A DNA stretch of 64,000 bases from Bacillus pumilus (lineage in GTDB: Bacteria; Bacillota; Bacilli; Bacillales; Bacillaceae), in contig NZ_CP027116.1 of NCBI RefSeq assembly GCF_003431975.1, positions 1,612,001 to 1,676,000 on the forward strand, given 5' to 3'. Positions within the stretch are counted from its first letter, which is position 1. Every line of letters starts with the position of its first letter. The notes under the pieces were generated by a model, which had not been told where the DNA came from, did no database searches, and saw only the letters and a program-made list of their open reading frames with translations. The translations under genes were made by a program, and so were the position numbers. Below are positions 9,065 to 18,662 of the stretch, in pieces.

Positions 9065-11098
9065 ATGTCAGCAAGGGATTTATCTGTTTTATTCAGTGTT
9101 ATTTTAATTGTGGCGATGCTGGTCATACCGTTTCCGCCCGTTCTATTAAGTATTTTAATCATTATTAATATTTCTCTTGCGCTTATCGTGCTTCTCACCA
9201 CAATGAACATGCAAGAACCGCTGCAATTTTCAATTTTCCCATCGTTGCTACTGCTCTTAACACTTTTCCGTTTAGGGCTCAACATCTCTACTACTCGTTC
9301 TATCTTATCGACTGGAGATGCTGGAAAGGTTGTAGAAACGTTTGGTTCATTTGTTGTTGGAGGAAATGTACTCGTTGGTCTTGTGGTCTTCCTGATTCTG
9401 ATCATCATTCAGTTTGTTGTTATCACCAAAGGGGCTGAGCGTGTTTCAGAGGTAGCTGCCAGATTTACACTCGATGCGATGCCAGGGAAACAAATGAGTA
9501 TTGATGCAGATTTAAATGCAGGGATGCTGACAGAAAGTGAAGCGAGAAACCGCCGTGATAAAGTAGCCAGAGAGGCCGACTTTTATGGAGCGATGGATGG
9601 TGCAAGTAAGTTTGTCAAAGGGGATGCCATCGCAGGTATTATTATCGTCATTATCAATATTATTTTTGGCATCATTATTGGGATGATTCAGCAAGGAATG
9701 TCTATTCAAGAATCAGCTTCCCACTTTACCCTTTTAACGGTAGGGGACGGAATTGTTTCACAAATACCTGCACTCCTCATTTCAACAGCGACAGGGATTG
9801 TCGTGACGAGAGCAGCTTCTAACGGAAACCTTGGATCAGATATTACGGGTCAGCTTTTTGCATTCCCGGCCATGCTTTACGTCACATCAGGCACGATCTT
9901 CCTTCTTGGCTTGTTCACGCCTATTGGTATTCTTTTGACAGGACCGATCGCAGGTTTACTTGCACTCGGGGCATACTTGATGTCGAAAAACAAACAGGAT
10001 CAAGAAGAAATTGAAGAGGTACTGGAGGAACAGGCAGAGGTAGAAGAGATGAAAAGTCCAGAAAGCGTCATTCACCTTCTGCAAATGGATGCCATAGAAT
10101 TTGAATTTGGCTACGGCTTGATCCCGCTCGCCGATGCAAATCAGGGTGGAGATCTGTTAGATCGAATTGTGATGATCCGAAGGCAGCTTGCCCTCGAATT
10201 AGGTCTTGTCATTCCAGTTGTCCGAATTCGAGATAACATTGCACTTAACCCAAATGAATATCGTCTCAAAATAAAAGGGAACGAAGTGGCAAAGGGTGAA
10301 CTGCTGCTTGATCACTACTTAGCGATGTCCCCTACACCTGATGATGATCCGATTGAAGGGATTGAAACAATCGAACCATCCTTCGGTCTTCCGGCTAAAT
10401 GGATATCAGAAGCAGAAAAAGATCAGGCTGAGATGCTTGGTTATACGGTTGTAGATCCTGCATCAGTTGTGTCTACTCATATTACAGAGAAAATTAGACA
10501 AAACACGCATGAGCTGCTCGGACGCCAAGAAACGAAGCAATTAATCGATCATCTTAAAGAGACTTATCCTGTTTTAGTGGATGAGGTAACGCCAAATCCG
10601 CTGGCAGTCGGTGATATTCAAAAAGTACTGGCAAAACTGCTGAAAGAGAAAGTGTCTATTCGAAACCTTGTGACCATCTTTGAGACGCTTGCAGACTACG
10701 GCAAATTAACGACGGATACAGATTTGTTAACAGAGTATGTCAGACAGGCGCTGGCTAGACAGATTACCGCACAATACGCAAGAGAAAATGAATCATTGAA
10801 AGTCGTGACATGCTCAGGTCGAGTTGAAAAGGTGATTGCTGACAGCGTACAGCAGACAGAGCATGGCAACTACTTATCGTTAGATCCAGAATCCTCTGAA
10901 AGTGTGATTCAATCAGTGGCGAGAGAAATTGAACAGCTTTCGCTTCGTCAGGAAACGCCGGTTCTATTATGCTCACCTCCTATAAGAATGTACGTCAAGC
11001 AGCTGTTAGAAAGATATTTCCCGGATTTACCGGTACTATCTTATAACGAACTAGAAGCAAATGTGGAAGTACAGAGCATCGGAGTGGTGGATATCTAA
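9065..11098 (+). CDS. flhA: Flagellar export gate protein FlhA
   Basis: FlhA is the largest export-gate protein; its nonameric cytoplasmic ring docks chaperone-substrate complexes and uses proton motive force. Eight hydrophobic segments fill the first ~300 residues. The FHIPEP-type signature includes 'LFRLGLNISTTRSIL', and a cytoplasmic loop holds 'ERVSEVAARFTLDAMPGKQM' with 'ARNRRDKVAREADFYGAMDG'. The C-terminal ~350 residues are the soluble domain. AGGAGAG lies 8 bases upstream of the ATG. The stop overlaps the flhF start (TAATG). 677 residues is normal. Confidence 0.97.
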   Translation: MSARDLSVLFSVILIVAMLVIPFPPVLLSILIIINISLALIVLLTTMNMQEPLQFSIFPSLLLLLTLFRLGLNISTTRSILSTGDAGKVVETFGSFVVGGNVLVGLVVFLILIIIQFVVITKGAERVSEVAARFTLDAMPGKQMSIDADLNAGMLTESEARNRRDKVAREADFYGAMDGASKFVKGDAIAGIIIVIINIIFGIIIGMIQQGMSIQESASHFTLLTVGDGIVSQIPALLISTATGIVVTRAASNGNLGSDITGQLFAFPAMLYVTSGTIFLLGLFTPIGILLTGPIAGLLALGAYLMSKNKQDQEEIEEVLEEQAEVEEMKSPESVIHLLQMDAIEFEFGYGLIPLADANQGGDLLDRIVMIRRQLALELGLVIPVVRIRDNIALNPNEYRLKIKGNEVAKGELLLDHYLAMSPTPDDDPIEGIETIEPSFGLPAKWISEAEKDQAEMLGYTVVDPASVVSTHITEKIRQNTHELLGRQETKQLIDHLKETYPVLVDEVTPNPLAVGDIQKVLAKLLKEKVSIRNLVTIFETLADYGKLTTDTDLLTEYVRQALARQITAQYARENESLKVVTCSGRVEKVIADSVQQTEHGNYLSLDPESSESVIQSVAREIEQLSLRQETPVLLCSPPIRMYVKQLLERYFPDLPVLSYNELEANVEVQSIGVVDI

Positions 11099-12213
11099 TG
11101 AAAATGAAAAAAATCACAGCGAATTCTATGCAGGAGGCAACGATTCAAATTAGGCAGCAGCTTGGGAAAGACGCCGTCATTTTAAACTCCAAAACCGTAG
11201 TTAAACGAAAGCTATTCGGTTTAAAGAAACAGCAAATGGTTGAAGTGATTGCAGTGCTGGATCAAGATTTTGAAGAAAGAGCGAGTAAAGGTTTGCAACC
11301 TGCGCCTCCTTTCCCAGTATTTCCGAAAAAAGAGCACGTTCAACACCGACCTGAAGAGCCATCTGCTATTCCTGAGGCAGTGAAAACAAAACCTTCTCTT
11401 GCGCAGCCTTTAGAATATGCGAGGAATGAGCGTCATGCTGGTATTTTGCCTGATCCTCTCATAGCAATTGATCAAAAGCTGAAGGATCAAGGTCTTGATG
11501 ATGCCATTCGCGATGAGTGCCTTAAAGACCTTTTAACAAAGGGTGCTGTCAAGGAAGGTCAAATGAAAAAAGAACTTGAACAGCTACTGACAAATATGCT
11601 GCCAGCTCATACCTCTGATGAGCCGATGATTCGATCAAAATATATCGTGCTTTTTGGTTCAACTGGGGCTGGTAAAACAACAACAATTGCAAAGCTAGCT
11701 GCCAAAACCGCCATTCAGCAGCAAAAGAAAATCGCATTTATTACAACAGATACGTACCGAATTGCAGCGATTGAACAATTAAAAACATATGCGGAGCTTC
11801 TGAATGCACCGCTTGAGGTTTGTTATTCGAGAGAGGATTTTGTAAAAGCCCAAGAGACCTTTAAAGAGTATGATCATATTTTCATTGACACTGCTGGTCG
11901 TAACTTTAAAGAAGAAGCATATATCAAAGAGCTGACAGATATTATTCCATTTGATGAAAACATTCAAAGTTTTCTTGTCATGAGTGCGACATCGAAGTAT
12001 CAGGACATGAAAGCGATGGTTAAGCGTTTTGAACATGTTCCAATCGATCAATTCATTTTTACAAAGGTAGATGAAACAGACACGATGGGAACGATCTTTC
12101 AAATCATTGCAGACACTCAAATCGGTCTTGGTTTTTTAACAAATGGTCAAAATGTGCCTGAAGATATTCTTGAAGGCTCTCCTGTTGAATTAATAAGGAT
12201 GGTTTTACAATGA
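11098..12213 (+). CDS. flhF: Flagellar SRP-like GTPase FlhF
   Basis: FlhF is the SRP-family GTPase that marks where basal bodies form; with FlhG it patterns flagella. An N-terminal basic B domain (1-60) and a Pro-rich linker precede the NG domain. The P-loop 'GSTGAGKTTT' is at about residues 187-196, with 'TTDTYRIAAIEQL', 'IDTAGR' and 'FTKVDET' following as G-motifs. A GGAGTGG site 8 bases before the ATG lies inside the end of flhA. The stop overlaps the start of flhG. Confidence 0.95.
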   Translation: MKMKKITANSMQEATIQIRQQLGKDAVILNSKTVVKRKLFGLKKQQMVEVIAVLDQDFEERASKGLQPAPPFPVFPKKEHVQHRPEEPSAIPEAVKTKPSLAQPLEYARNERHAGILPDPLIAIDQKLKDQGLDDAIRDECLKDLLTKGAVKEGQMKKELEQLLTNMLPAHTSDEPMIRSKYIVLFGSTGAGKTTTIAKLAAKTAIQQQKKIAFITTDTYRIAAIEQLKTYAELLNAPLEVCYSREDFVKAQETFKEYDHIFIDTAGRNFKEEAYIKELTDIIPFDENIQSFLVMSATSKYQDMKAMVKRFEHVPIDQFIFTKVDETDTMGTIFQIIADTQIGLGFLTNGQNVPEDILEGSPVELIRMVLQ

Positions 12214-13115
12214 TGAAACCCGACCAAGCAGAAGGTTTAAGAAAGCTTGTTCAGCAAAGTCAAACGATCACGCCGGCTCCTCTCAGCGTAAGTGGACAGG
12301 CAAAAACCATTGCCGTCATGAGCGGTAAAGGCGGGGTAGGGAAATCGAATTTGACGCTGAATATGGCACTGTCTATCGCGAATGCAGACAAGCGAGTGTT
12401 AGTCATCGACCTTGATTTTGGTATGGGGAATATTGATATTTTACTTGGAAAAATCTCGACTAGCTCTATATTAGATGTTCTTGTCAGAAAGAAATCCTTC
12501 CAAGCAGCGATGACACAAGGAACGGACAACCTTTATTACATTTCTGGCGGAAGCGGACTTGAACAGCTGTTTTCTTTAGATAAAGATCAATGGTCTTTCT
12601 TTCTAGAGGAGATGGAAAGAATGATGCACAGCTTTGATTGTATCTTCTTTGATATGGGTGCAGGCTTGTCGAAGGATCAACTGCCTTTTGTTTTATCAGC
12701 AGGAGAAGTGGTGGTTGTCACAACGCCAGAACCAACATCAATTATGGATGCTTATAGCGCCATTAAACACTTAGCTATCCATCAGTTTGAACAATCTGTG
12801 CAGATCATTGTCAACCGGTGTAAAACCCCTTCAGAAGGGTCTGAAACTTACCGGAAATTAGCAGGAGTGGTCACCTCATTTCTACACAGAAAACTTGTAT
12901 TTGCTGGTGCTGTGCCTGACGATCCTGCGGTTCCTAAAGCAGTGGCTGAACAAATCCCATTTTATATCAAGCAGCCTCATTCAAGGCTGAGTAAAACCAT
13001 TAAGATGCTGGCAGAAACACTTTATCAACAGCAGATAAGAGAGGCACAGAGAGAGCAGCATACGTTTATAGATAAGTTGTCCTCTTTTTTTAAAAGGAGG
13101 AAGGTGGACTCATGA
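12210..13115 (+). CDS. flhG: MinD-like ATPase FlhG (YlxH)
   Basis: FlhG is a ParA/MinD-type ATPase that activates FlhF GTP hydrolysis and limits flagellar number and spacing. The FlhF-activating N-terminal helix, rich in Gln ('DQAEGLRKLVQQ'), comes first. The deviant Walker A 'SGKGGVGKSN' is at about residues 38-47, and 'VLVIDLDFGMGNIDILLG' follows. The basic C-terminal tail 'SSFFKRRK' could be the membrane-targeting helix end. It overlaps flhF by 4 bases and cheB by 4, so all three are probably translationally coupled. Confidence 0.94.
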   Translation: MMKPDQAEGLRKLVQQSQTITPAPLSVSGQAKTIAVMSGKGGVGKSNLTLNMALSIANADKRVLVIDLDFGMGNIDILLGKISTSSILDVLVRKKSFQAAMTQGTDNLYYISGGSGLEQLFSLDKDQWSFFLEEMERMMHSFDCIFFDMGAGLSKDQLPFVLSAGEVVVVTTPEPTSIMDAYSAIKHLAIHQFEQSVQIIVNRCKTPSEGSETYRKLAGVVTSFLHRKLVFAGAVPDDPAVPKAVAEQIPFYIKQPHSRLSKTIKMLAETLYQQQIREAQREQHTFIDKLSSFFKRRKVDS

Positions 13116-14185
13116 TTAGAGTGCTTGTAGTAGATGACTCGGCCTTTATGCGAAAGCTCATTAGTGATTTCCTAAGTGCCGAGCAAGAAATAGAAGTCGT
13201 CGGAACGGCGCGAAATGGGGAAGATGCCTTAAAACGGATCAAGGAACTGAATCCAGATGTTGTCACACTCGATGTGGAAATGCCTGTTTTAAATGGAACA
13301 GAAGCATTAAAACAAATTCTGGCTGAACACGACCTTGCCGTGATTATGGTGTCAAGCCAGACAAAGCAAGGGAAAGATTTAACCATCCATTGCTTAGAAC
13401 TCGGTGCTTTTGACTTTGTCACAAAGCCTTCAGGAAGTATTTCGCTCGATTTGCACAAAGTAAGAGGTCAAATTGTAGAGCGGGTACTTGCGGCAGGACT
13501 GTCAAGAAAACGCACTGAAGTGAAAGTCTCACCTAAGCCGGTGATGAAGCCGCCAATTCCAGTCGCTGCACCTCGACCGCAAGCAGTAAAAAGCGGCTCA
13601 CTCCGAAAGATTATTTCGATCGGAACATCAACGGGAGGACCAAGGGCGCTTCAAAGAGTCGTCACGAAGCTGCCCAAGGACATAGAAGCTCCCATCTTGA
13701 TTGTGCAGCATATGCCGGCAGGATTTACGGCATCACTTGCTACTAGGTTAGACCATTTATCTCAAATTACGATTAAAGAAGCACAAGATGGAGATATCGC
13801 TAAAAATGGAGTGGCTTACATAGCTCCTGGTGGAATGAATATGTCACTTCATGAACAAGGAGCGTCCTTAGTCATTAGACTGTCTCCAGAAGACACGGAA
13901 AGCCGGCACAAACCTTCTGTAAACTATTTGTTTGAATCCATCAGCAGCATAAAGGGTTACGAGAAAATTGCTGTCATTATGACAGGCATGGGTAGTGACG
14001 GCACAGAAGGTGTCAAAAAAATGGTCGCAAGCGGTCATACAAAAGTCATTGCAGAAAAAGAAGAATCATGTGTTGTTTTCGGAATGCCTAAATCAGTCAT
14101 TAAAGCAGGCCTTGCACATGAAACAAGGCATGTGGATGACATCGCACATGCAATTATAAGCTCCATGAAAAAAGAGAGGGCGTGA
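13112..14185 (+). CDS. cheB: Chemotaxis methylesterase/deamidase CheB
   Basis: CheB is the response regulator that demethylates receptor glutamates during adaptation. The receiver domain (1-120) has 'VDDS' at 8-11 and phospho-acceptor Asp54 in 'VTLDVEMP'. A Pro-rich linker (~138-160) leads to the esterase domain. The catalytic triad is visible as Ser173 in 'GTSTGGP', His200 in 'VQHMPAGFT' and Asp296 in 'GMGSDG'. 357 residues is standard. The stop lies just before the cheA start, with an AGAGAGGG site inside its last codons. Confidence 0.96.
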   Translation: MIRVLVVDDSAFMRKLISDFLSAEQEIEVVGTARNGEDALKRIKELNPDVVTLDVEMPVLNGTEALKQILAEHDLAVIMVSSQTKQGKDLTIHCLELGAFDFVTKPSGSISLDLHKVRGQIVERVLAAGLSRKRTEVKVSPKPVMKPPIPVAAPRPQAVKSGSLRKIISIGTSTGGPRALQRVVTKLPKDIEAPILIVQHMPAGFTASLATRLDHLSQITIKEAQDGDIAKNGVAYIAPGGMNMSLHEQGASLVIRLSPEDTESRHKPSVNYLFESISSIKGYEKIAVIMTGMGSDGTEGVKKMVASGHTKVIAEKEESCVVFGMPKSVIKAGLAHETRHVDDIAHAIISSMKKERA

Positions 14186-14190
14186 ACACG

Positions 14191-16224
14191 TTGGATGTAA
14201 ACCAATACTTAGATATCTTTTTAGATGAAAGCAGAGAACACTTACAAACTTGTAACGAAAAACTTCTTGATTTAGAAAAGAACCCAACCGACTTGCAGCT
14301 AGTGAATGATATATTCAGAGCGGCTCATACATTGAAAGGCATGAGTGCAACGATGGGCTATGATGATATGGCTCAACTGACGCATCATTTAGAAAACATG
14401 TTTGATGCCATTCGAAATGAACAAATGATTGTTACTCCAGAGTCGATGGACACGATGTTTGAAGCACTTGATCACCTTGAAGCAATGGTTCAATCAATTG
14501 CAGAAGGCGGCGATGGGAAACGCGATGTCACAGAGATTAGTAAAAAGCTAGACGTGACAGAAAGCCATGCAGAGGCGGCTCCAAGTGTTGAAACTGCGGA
14601 TGTGTCAGCGGCATCATCTGGTAACGATCTTGACTATAACGAATTTGAACGAACGGTGCTTGATGAAGCAAGAGAACAAGGCTTTAAATGTTATGAACTC
14701 ACTGTGACATTAAGCGACGCATGTTTATTAAAAGCCGTTCGAGTCTATATGATCTTTGAAAGACTGAACGAAGCAGGTGAAGTCGTCAAAACCGTTCCAA
14801 ATGCAGAACTTTTAGAATCAGAAGATTTTGAATCTGAATTCAGTATTTCTTATTTATCTAAACAATCGATGGATGAAGTGAAAAAAATCGTGACAGCGAT
14901 CTCAGAAGTTGAACATGTTGAGATTTCTGAAGTCCCTGCATTTGGAGAAACGGCTTCAGCTGAAAAACAAGATGCAAAACCTGAACAGAAAAAAGAAGAA
15001 GTTTCCGTTCCTGCTGCGAAATCACCAGCAAGCGATGCACCAAAAGCAAATGGCAATAACGGTGCAGCTGCCGGCGGAACAAAAACGATTCGTGTCAACA
15101 TTGACCGTCTCGATTCTCTGATGAATTTATTTGAAGAACTGGTTATTGACAGAGGTCGTTTAGAACAGATTGCAAAAGAATTAGAAAATAACGAACTCAC
15201 AGACACAGTTGAAAGAATGACACGTATTTCTGGAGACCTGCAATCAATCATCCTGAACATGAGAATGGTCCCTGTGGAAACTGTGTTTAACAGATTCCCG
15301 CGTATGATTCGTCAATTGACAAAAGAGTTGAATAAGAAAATTGAATTGATCATTGAAGGCGCTGAGACAGAGCTTGATCGAACAGTGATCGATGAAATTG
15401 GAGATCCGCTCTTACACTTACTTAGAAACAGTTTAGATCACGGAATTGAATCGCCAGAAGAACGTGTGAAAAAAGGTAAGCCAGAAAAAGGTACAGTTTT
15501 ATTAAAAGCCTACCATAGCGGAAACCATGTCTTCATTGAAGTAGAAGATGATGGCGGCGGGATTAACCGTAAGAAAGTGCTTGAAAAAGCACTAGAGCGT
15601 GGGGTTATTACGGAAAGAGAAGCGGAAACACTTGAAGATCAACAAATTGATTCATTGATCTTAGCCGCAGGATTCTCTACAGCTGATACGATTTCTGACA
15701 TTTCAGGCCGCGGTGTAGGCCTTGACGTTGTGAAAAACAAGCTGGAATCACTAGGCGGTTCTGTGAGCATCAACTCAACAGAAGGACAGGGTTCACTATT
15801 CTCTATCCAGCTTCCGCTTACATTATCGATTATTTCTGTTCTTCTTGTGAAACTGGAAGAGGAAACATTTGCGATTCCGATTTCTTCTATTATTGAAACG
15901 GCTGTCATTAAGAAAAGCGACATCCTTCAAACACATGATCGTGAAGTGATTGATTTCCGTGGATTTATCGTACCGGTCGTGTACTTGAAGAAACAATTCC
16001 AAGTACCAAATGCGAATGAATTAGAGGAAGAGCTGCACATCATCGTTGTTCGTAAAGGAGATAAGTTGACAGCATTTGTGGTCGATTCATTTATTGGTCA
16101 GCAAGAGGTTGTATTGAAATCACTAGGAGATTATCTGCCAAACGTGTTTGCGATCTCAGGCGCAACAATCCTAGGCGATGGTCAAGTTGCACTCATCGTT
16201 GACTGTAATGCACTGATCAAGTAA
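14191..16224 (+). CDS. cheA: Chemotaxis sensor histidine kinase CheA
   Basis: CheA is the kinase that phosphorylates CheY and CheB in response to receptor state. The P1 domain has 'RAAHTLKGMSA' with phospho-His46. A variable P2 CheY/CheB-binding region runs to ~residue 290, ending in an Ala/Lys-rich linker. The dimerisation domain begins at 'TIRVNIDRLDSLMNLFEELVI', and the ATPase domain carries the N box 'LLRNSLDHGIE', 'DDGGGI' and 'ISGRGVGLDVV'. A CheW-like P5 domain closes the protein. TTG 14191 is preferred over GTG 14182 because of Shine-Dalgarno spacing (GAGAGGG at 14174-14180) and because it puts the histidine at the B. subtilis position. Confidence 0.95.
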   Translation: MDVNQYLDIFLDESREHLQTCNEKLLDLEKNPTDLQLVNDIFRAAHTLKGMSATMGYDDMAQLTHHLENMFDAIRNEQMIVTPESMDTMFEALDHLEAMVQSIAEGGDGKRDVTEISKKLDVTESHAEAAPSVETADVSAASSGNDLDYNEFERTVLDEAREQGFKCYELTVTLSDACLLKAVRVYMIFERLNEAGEVVKTVPNAELLESEDFESEFSISYLSKQSMDEVKKIVTAISEVEHVEISEVPAFGETASAEKQDAKPEQKKEEVSVPAAKSPASDAPKANGNNGAAAGGTKTIRVNIDRLDSLMNLFEELVIDRGRLEQIAKELENNELTDTVERMTRISGDLQSIILNMRMVPVETVFNRFPRMIRQLTKELNKKIELIIEGAETELDRTVIDEIGDPLLHLLRNSLDHGIESPEERVKKGKPEKGTVLLKAYHSGNHVFIEVEDDGGGINRKKVLEKALERGVITEREAETLEDQQIDSLILAAGFSTADTISDISGRGVGLDVVKNKLESLGGSVSINSTEGQGSLFSIQLPLTLSIISVLLVKLEEETFAIPISSIIETAVIKKSDILQTHDREVIDFRGFIVPVVYLKKQFQVPNANELEEELHIIVVRKGDKLTAFVVDSFIGQQEVVLKSLGDYLPNVFAISGATILGDGQVALIVDCNALIK

Positions 16225-16248
16225 AAAACAATAGAGGAGCGGTCTGAA

Positions 16249-16710
16249 ATGAGTACAGATATCAAAACTGGCGAAAAGATGATTGTGTTTATCGTAAACA
16301 AAAAAGAATACGCCATTTCAGTATCAGAAGTAAAGTCCATTGAAAAATGGCAGCAGCCGACAAGAATTCCTGGCGTTGCCCCTTATATATGTGGTGTGAT
16401 TAATCTGCGCGGTGTCGTGACGCCTGTCATTGACCTTAGAGTCAGACTTGGATCGACTGACAACGAAGTTACAGATGAAACAAGAATGATTATTGTACAA
16501 GCTGGTGACATTGAAGTCGGCTGGATTGTTGATGAAGCGAATGATGTCATTACAGTCCATCAGGAAGAAGTAGAATCTTCTCCTGAGTCAGCGGAAAAAG
16601 AAGGACAATCATGGGTGACAGGTATCATTAAGCATGATCAGCGTCTATTTAATATCATTCATCCTGGTGCTGTCCTCGACAAGAGCGTTCAAGATGCTCC
16701 TGTTCATTAA
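16249..16710 (+). CDS. cheW: Chemotaxis coupling protein CheW
   Basis: CheW links receptors to CheA in the signalling array. The 153 residues form one CheW domain: 'IVFIVNKKEYAISVSEVKSIE' at the N-terminus, then the conserved 'VPGVAPYICGVINLRG'-type turn (here 'IPGVAPYICGVINLRGVVTP') and 'LFNIIHPGAVL' near the end. A GAGGAGCGG site precedes the ATG. It lies between cheA and cheC, the usual Firmicutes order. Confidence 0.95.
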   Translation: MSTDIKTGEKMIVFIVNKKEYAISVSEVKSIEKWQQPTRIPGVAPYICGVINLRGVVTPVIDLRVRLGSTDNEVTDETRMIIVQAGDIEVGWIVDEANDVITVHQEEVESSPESAEKEGQSWVTGIIKHDQRLFNIIHPGAVLDKSVQDAPVH

Positions 16711-16722
16711 GGGGGATGTGAA

Positions 16723-17349
16723 ATGAGCATTTTCAATGAAATAAAAGATGAACAGCTGGATGTATTAAGAGAGGTTGGGAATATTGGAGCAGGCCACGCC
16801 GCGTCTGCTCTTGCCAGCCTATTGGATCGGAAAATCGATATGGCTGTCCCGTTTGTCAAGGTTCTCTCGTTTGAAGACTTAATGGATTTCTTTGGCGGAG
16901 CAGACCTTCCAGTTGCAAGTATTTTTCTTCGAATGGAAGGAGACTTATCCGGCTCTATCTTTTTCATTATGCCATTTGAGCAAGCAGAGCAATTTGTAAG
17001 AGAGCTTGTACAGGACCCGGCATTTGATATTGATACCATTCACGAGCATGCGATGGGGACATCAGCACTACATGAGCTGGGGAATATTTTAGCAGGCTCT
17101 TATTTGTCAGCACTAGCAGATTTAACAAAGTTGCAGCTTCACCCGAGTGTTCCAGATGTCACGCTCGATATGTTCGGGGCTGTCATTAGTGAAGGGTTAA
17201 TGCAATTCAGCCCGCTAGGCGATCAGGCAATTGTGATTGATACATCTATTTTTGATGATCAAAATAAGCAAGAGCTGAAAGGAAATATGTTTCTATTACC
17301 AGACTTTGAATCGTTTGAAAAACTATTCAAAGCATTAGGTAACCTGTAA
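16723..17349 (+). CDS. cheC: CheY-P phosphatase CheC
   Basis: CheC removes phosphate from CheY-P and, when bound to CheY-P, sequesters CheD, feeding back on receptor activity. The two active-site helices are 'LREVGNIGAGHAASALA' (residues ~12-28) and 'LHELGNILAGSYLSALA' (~114-130), each with the Glu/Asn pair used for catalysis. 208 residues matches the family. The stop overlaps the cheD start (TAATG), as expected for a pair whose products bind each other. Confidence 0.95.
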   Translation: MSIFNEIKDEQLDVLREVGNIGAGHAASALASLLDRKIDMAVPFVKVLSFEDLMDFFGGADLPVASIFLRMEGDLSGSIFFIMPFEQAEQFVRELVQDPAFDIDTIHEHAMGTSALHELGNILAGSYLSALADLTKLQLHPSVPDVTLDMFGAVISEGLMQFSPLGDQAIVIDTSIFDDQNKQELKGNMFLLPDFESFEKLFKALGNL

Positions 17350-17849
17350 TGAACGTTCAGATCCCGGCAGTTGTAAAGGTTGGTATAGCGGATGTTCAAC
17401 TTGTGAAAACACCGAACCGGATTCGGACATCCGGACTTGGTTCTTGTGTAGGTCTTGTTCTGTTTGACCAAGAAAAAAAGCTGGCAGGTCTTGTCCATGT
17501 CATGCTTCCAGACTCTTCTCTTGCTAAAGGGGCAGTCGAGAACTTGGCTAAATATGCAGATACAGGGATCAAGCATACGATTGATCTGCTTCTGAAAGAA
17601 GGAGCACGCAAACATGCGCTAAAGGCAAAACTTGCTGGCGGCGCAGAAATGTTTAAGTTTAAATCAACCAATGATCTGATGAGAATTGGACCTAGAAACG
17701 TAGCAGCTGTCAAAGAACATCTGTCTCTTTATCGCATCCCGATCATTAGTGAGGATACGGGCGGAAACAATGGCCGTACGATTGAATTTGATCCGCTTAC
17801 GACAGAGCTTGAGATCCGCACTGTGAAGCAAGGTATTATGAAGATATAA
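17349..17849 (+). CDS. cheD: Chemoreceptor glutamine deamidase CheD
   Basis: CheD deamidates receptor glutamines and raises CheA activity; CheC controls it. The catalytic Cys sits in 'TSGLGSCVGLVLFD' (about Cys33) and the His in 'AGLVHVMLPDS' (about His50), both intact. The 'KAKLAGGAEMF' stretch and 'GGNNGRTIEFDP' near the C-terminus are also typical. Its start overlaps the cheC stop. Confidence 0.95.
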   Translation: MNVQIPAVVKVGIADVQLVKTPNRIRTSGLGSCVGLVLFDQEKKLAGLVHVMLPDSSLAKGAVENLAKYADTGIKHTIDLLLKEGARKHALKAKLAGGAEMFKFKSTNDLMRIGPRNVAAVKEHLSLYRIPIISEDTGGNNGRTIEFDPLTTELEIRTVKQGIMKI

Positions 17850-17873
17850 CTAAGGAAGTATAGGGGGAGAAAG

Positions 17874-18641
17874 ATGCAATCCTTAAATTACGAAGATCAG
17901 GCGCTATGGGCTAGATGGAAAGAGTGGAAGGACCCAGCTGCTGGAGATGATCTTATGCGCCGCTATATGCCGCTTGTCACATATCATGTTGGAAGAATTT
18001 CCATCGGTCTCCCGAAGTCAGTGCATAAAGAAGACTTGATCAGTCTAGGGATGCTCGGTTTATATGATGCCCTTGAAAAATTTGACCCCGGTAGAGATCT
18101 GAAGTTTGACACTTATGCATCCTTCAGAATTCGCGGGGCCATCATCGACGGTCTTCGTAAAGAGGACTGGCTGCCTCGTACATCAAGAGAAAAAACAAAA
18201 AAAGTAGAAGCGACTATTGAAAAGCTTGAACAGCGCTATTTGAGAAATGTGACGCCGACAGAAGTGGCAGAGGAGCTCGGCATGAGTGAGCATGATGTTG
18301 TCACAACAATGAATGAAGGTTTCTTTGCGAATCTACTTTCAATCGATGAGAAGCTACATGATCAAGAAGACGGTGAAAACGTCCAAGTCATGATTCGCGA
18401 TGAGAAAACCGTGACACCTGAAGAGAAGATGCTGAAAGATGAATTAATAGAACAGCTTGCTGAAAAAATAACGGAGCTATCGGAAAAAGAAAAGCTCGTG
18501 ATTAGTCTTTTCTATAAAGAAGAATTGACGTTAACGGAAATTGGTCAAGTGCTAAATTTATCTACCTCGCGCATTTCGCAAATTCATTCAAAGGCATTGT
18601 TCAAGCTGAAGCATCTGCTTGATAAAGCCATTCAATCTTAA
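17874..18641 (+). CDS. sigD: RNA polymerase sigma factor SigD (FliA family)
   Basis: SigD transcribes late flagellar genes such as flagellin, motility and autolysin genes, and is held by FlgM until the hook is finished. Region 2 is seen in 'LMRRYMPLVTYHVGRI' and 'DLISLGMLGLYDALEKFDP'. The core-binding and -10 part 'FDTYASFRIRGAIIDGLR' follows. The region 4 helix-turn-helix is 'LTLTEIGQVLNLSTSRISQIH' (residues ~220-240). A GGGGGAG site lies 7 bases before the ATG. As the second-last gene of a long operon, its level depends on read-through of the whole transcript. Confidence 0.96.
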   Translation: MQSLNYEDQALWARWKEWKDPAAGDDLMRRYMPLVTYHVGRISIGLPKSVHKEDLISLGMLGLYDALEKFDPGRDLKFDTYASFRIRGAIIDGLRKEDWLPRTSREKTKKVEATIEKLEQRYLRNVTPTEVAEELGMSEHDVVTTMNEGFFANLLSIDEKLHDQEDGENVQVMIRDEKTVTPEEKMLKDELIEQLAEKITELSEKEKLVISLFYKEELTLTEIGQVLNLSTSRISQIHSKALFKLKHLLDKAIQS

Positions 18642-18662
18642 AGAGTTAGTGAGTGAAAACAT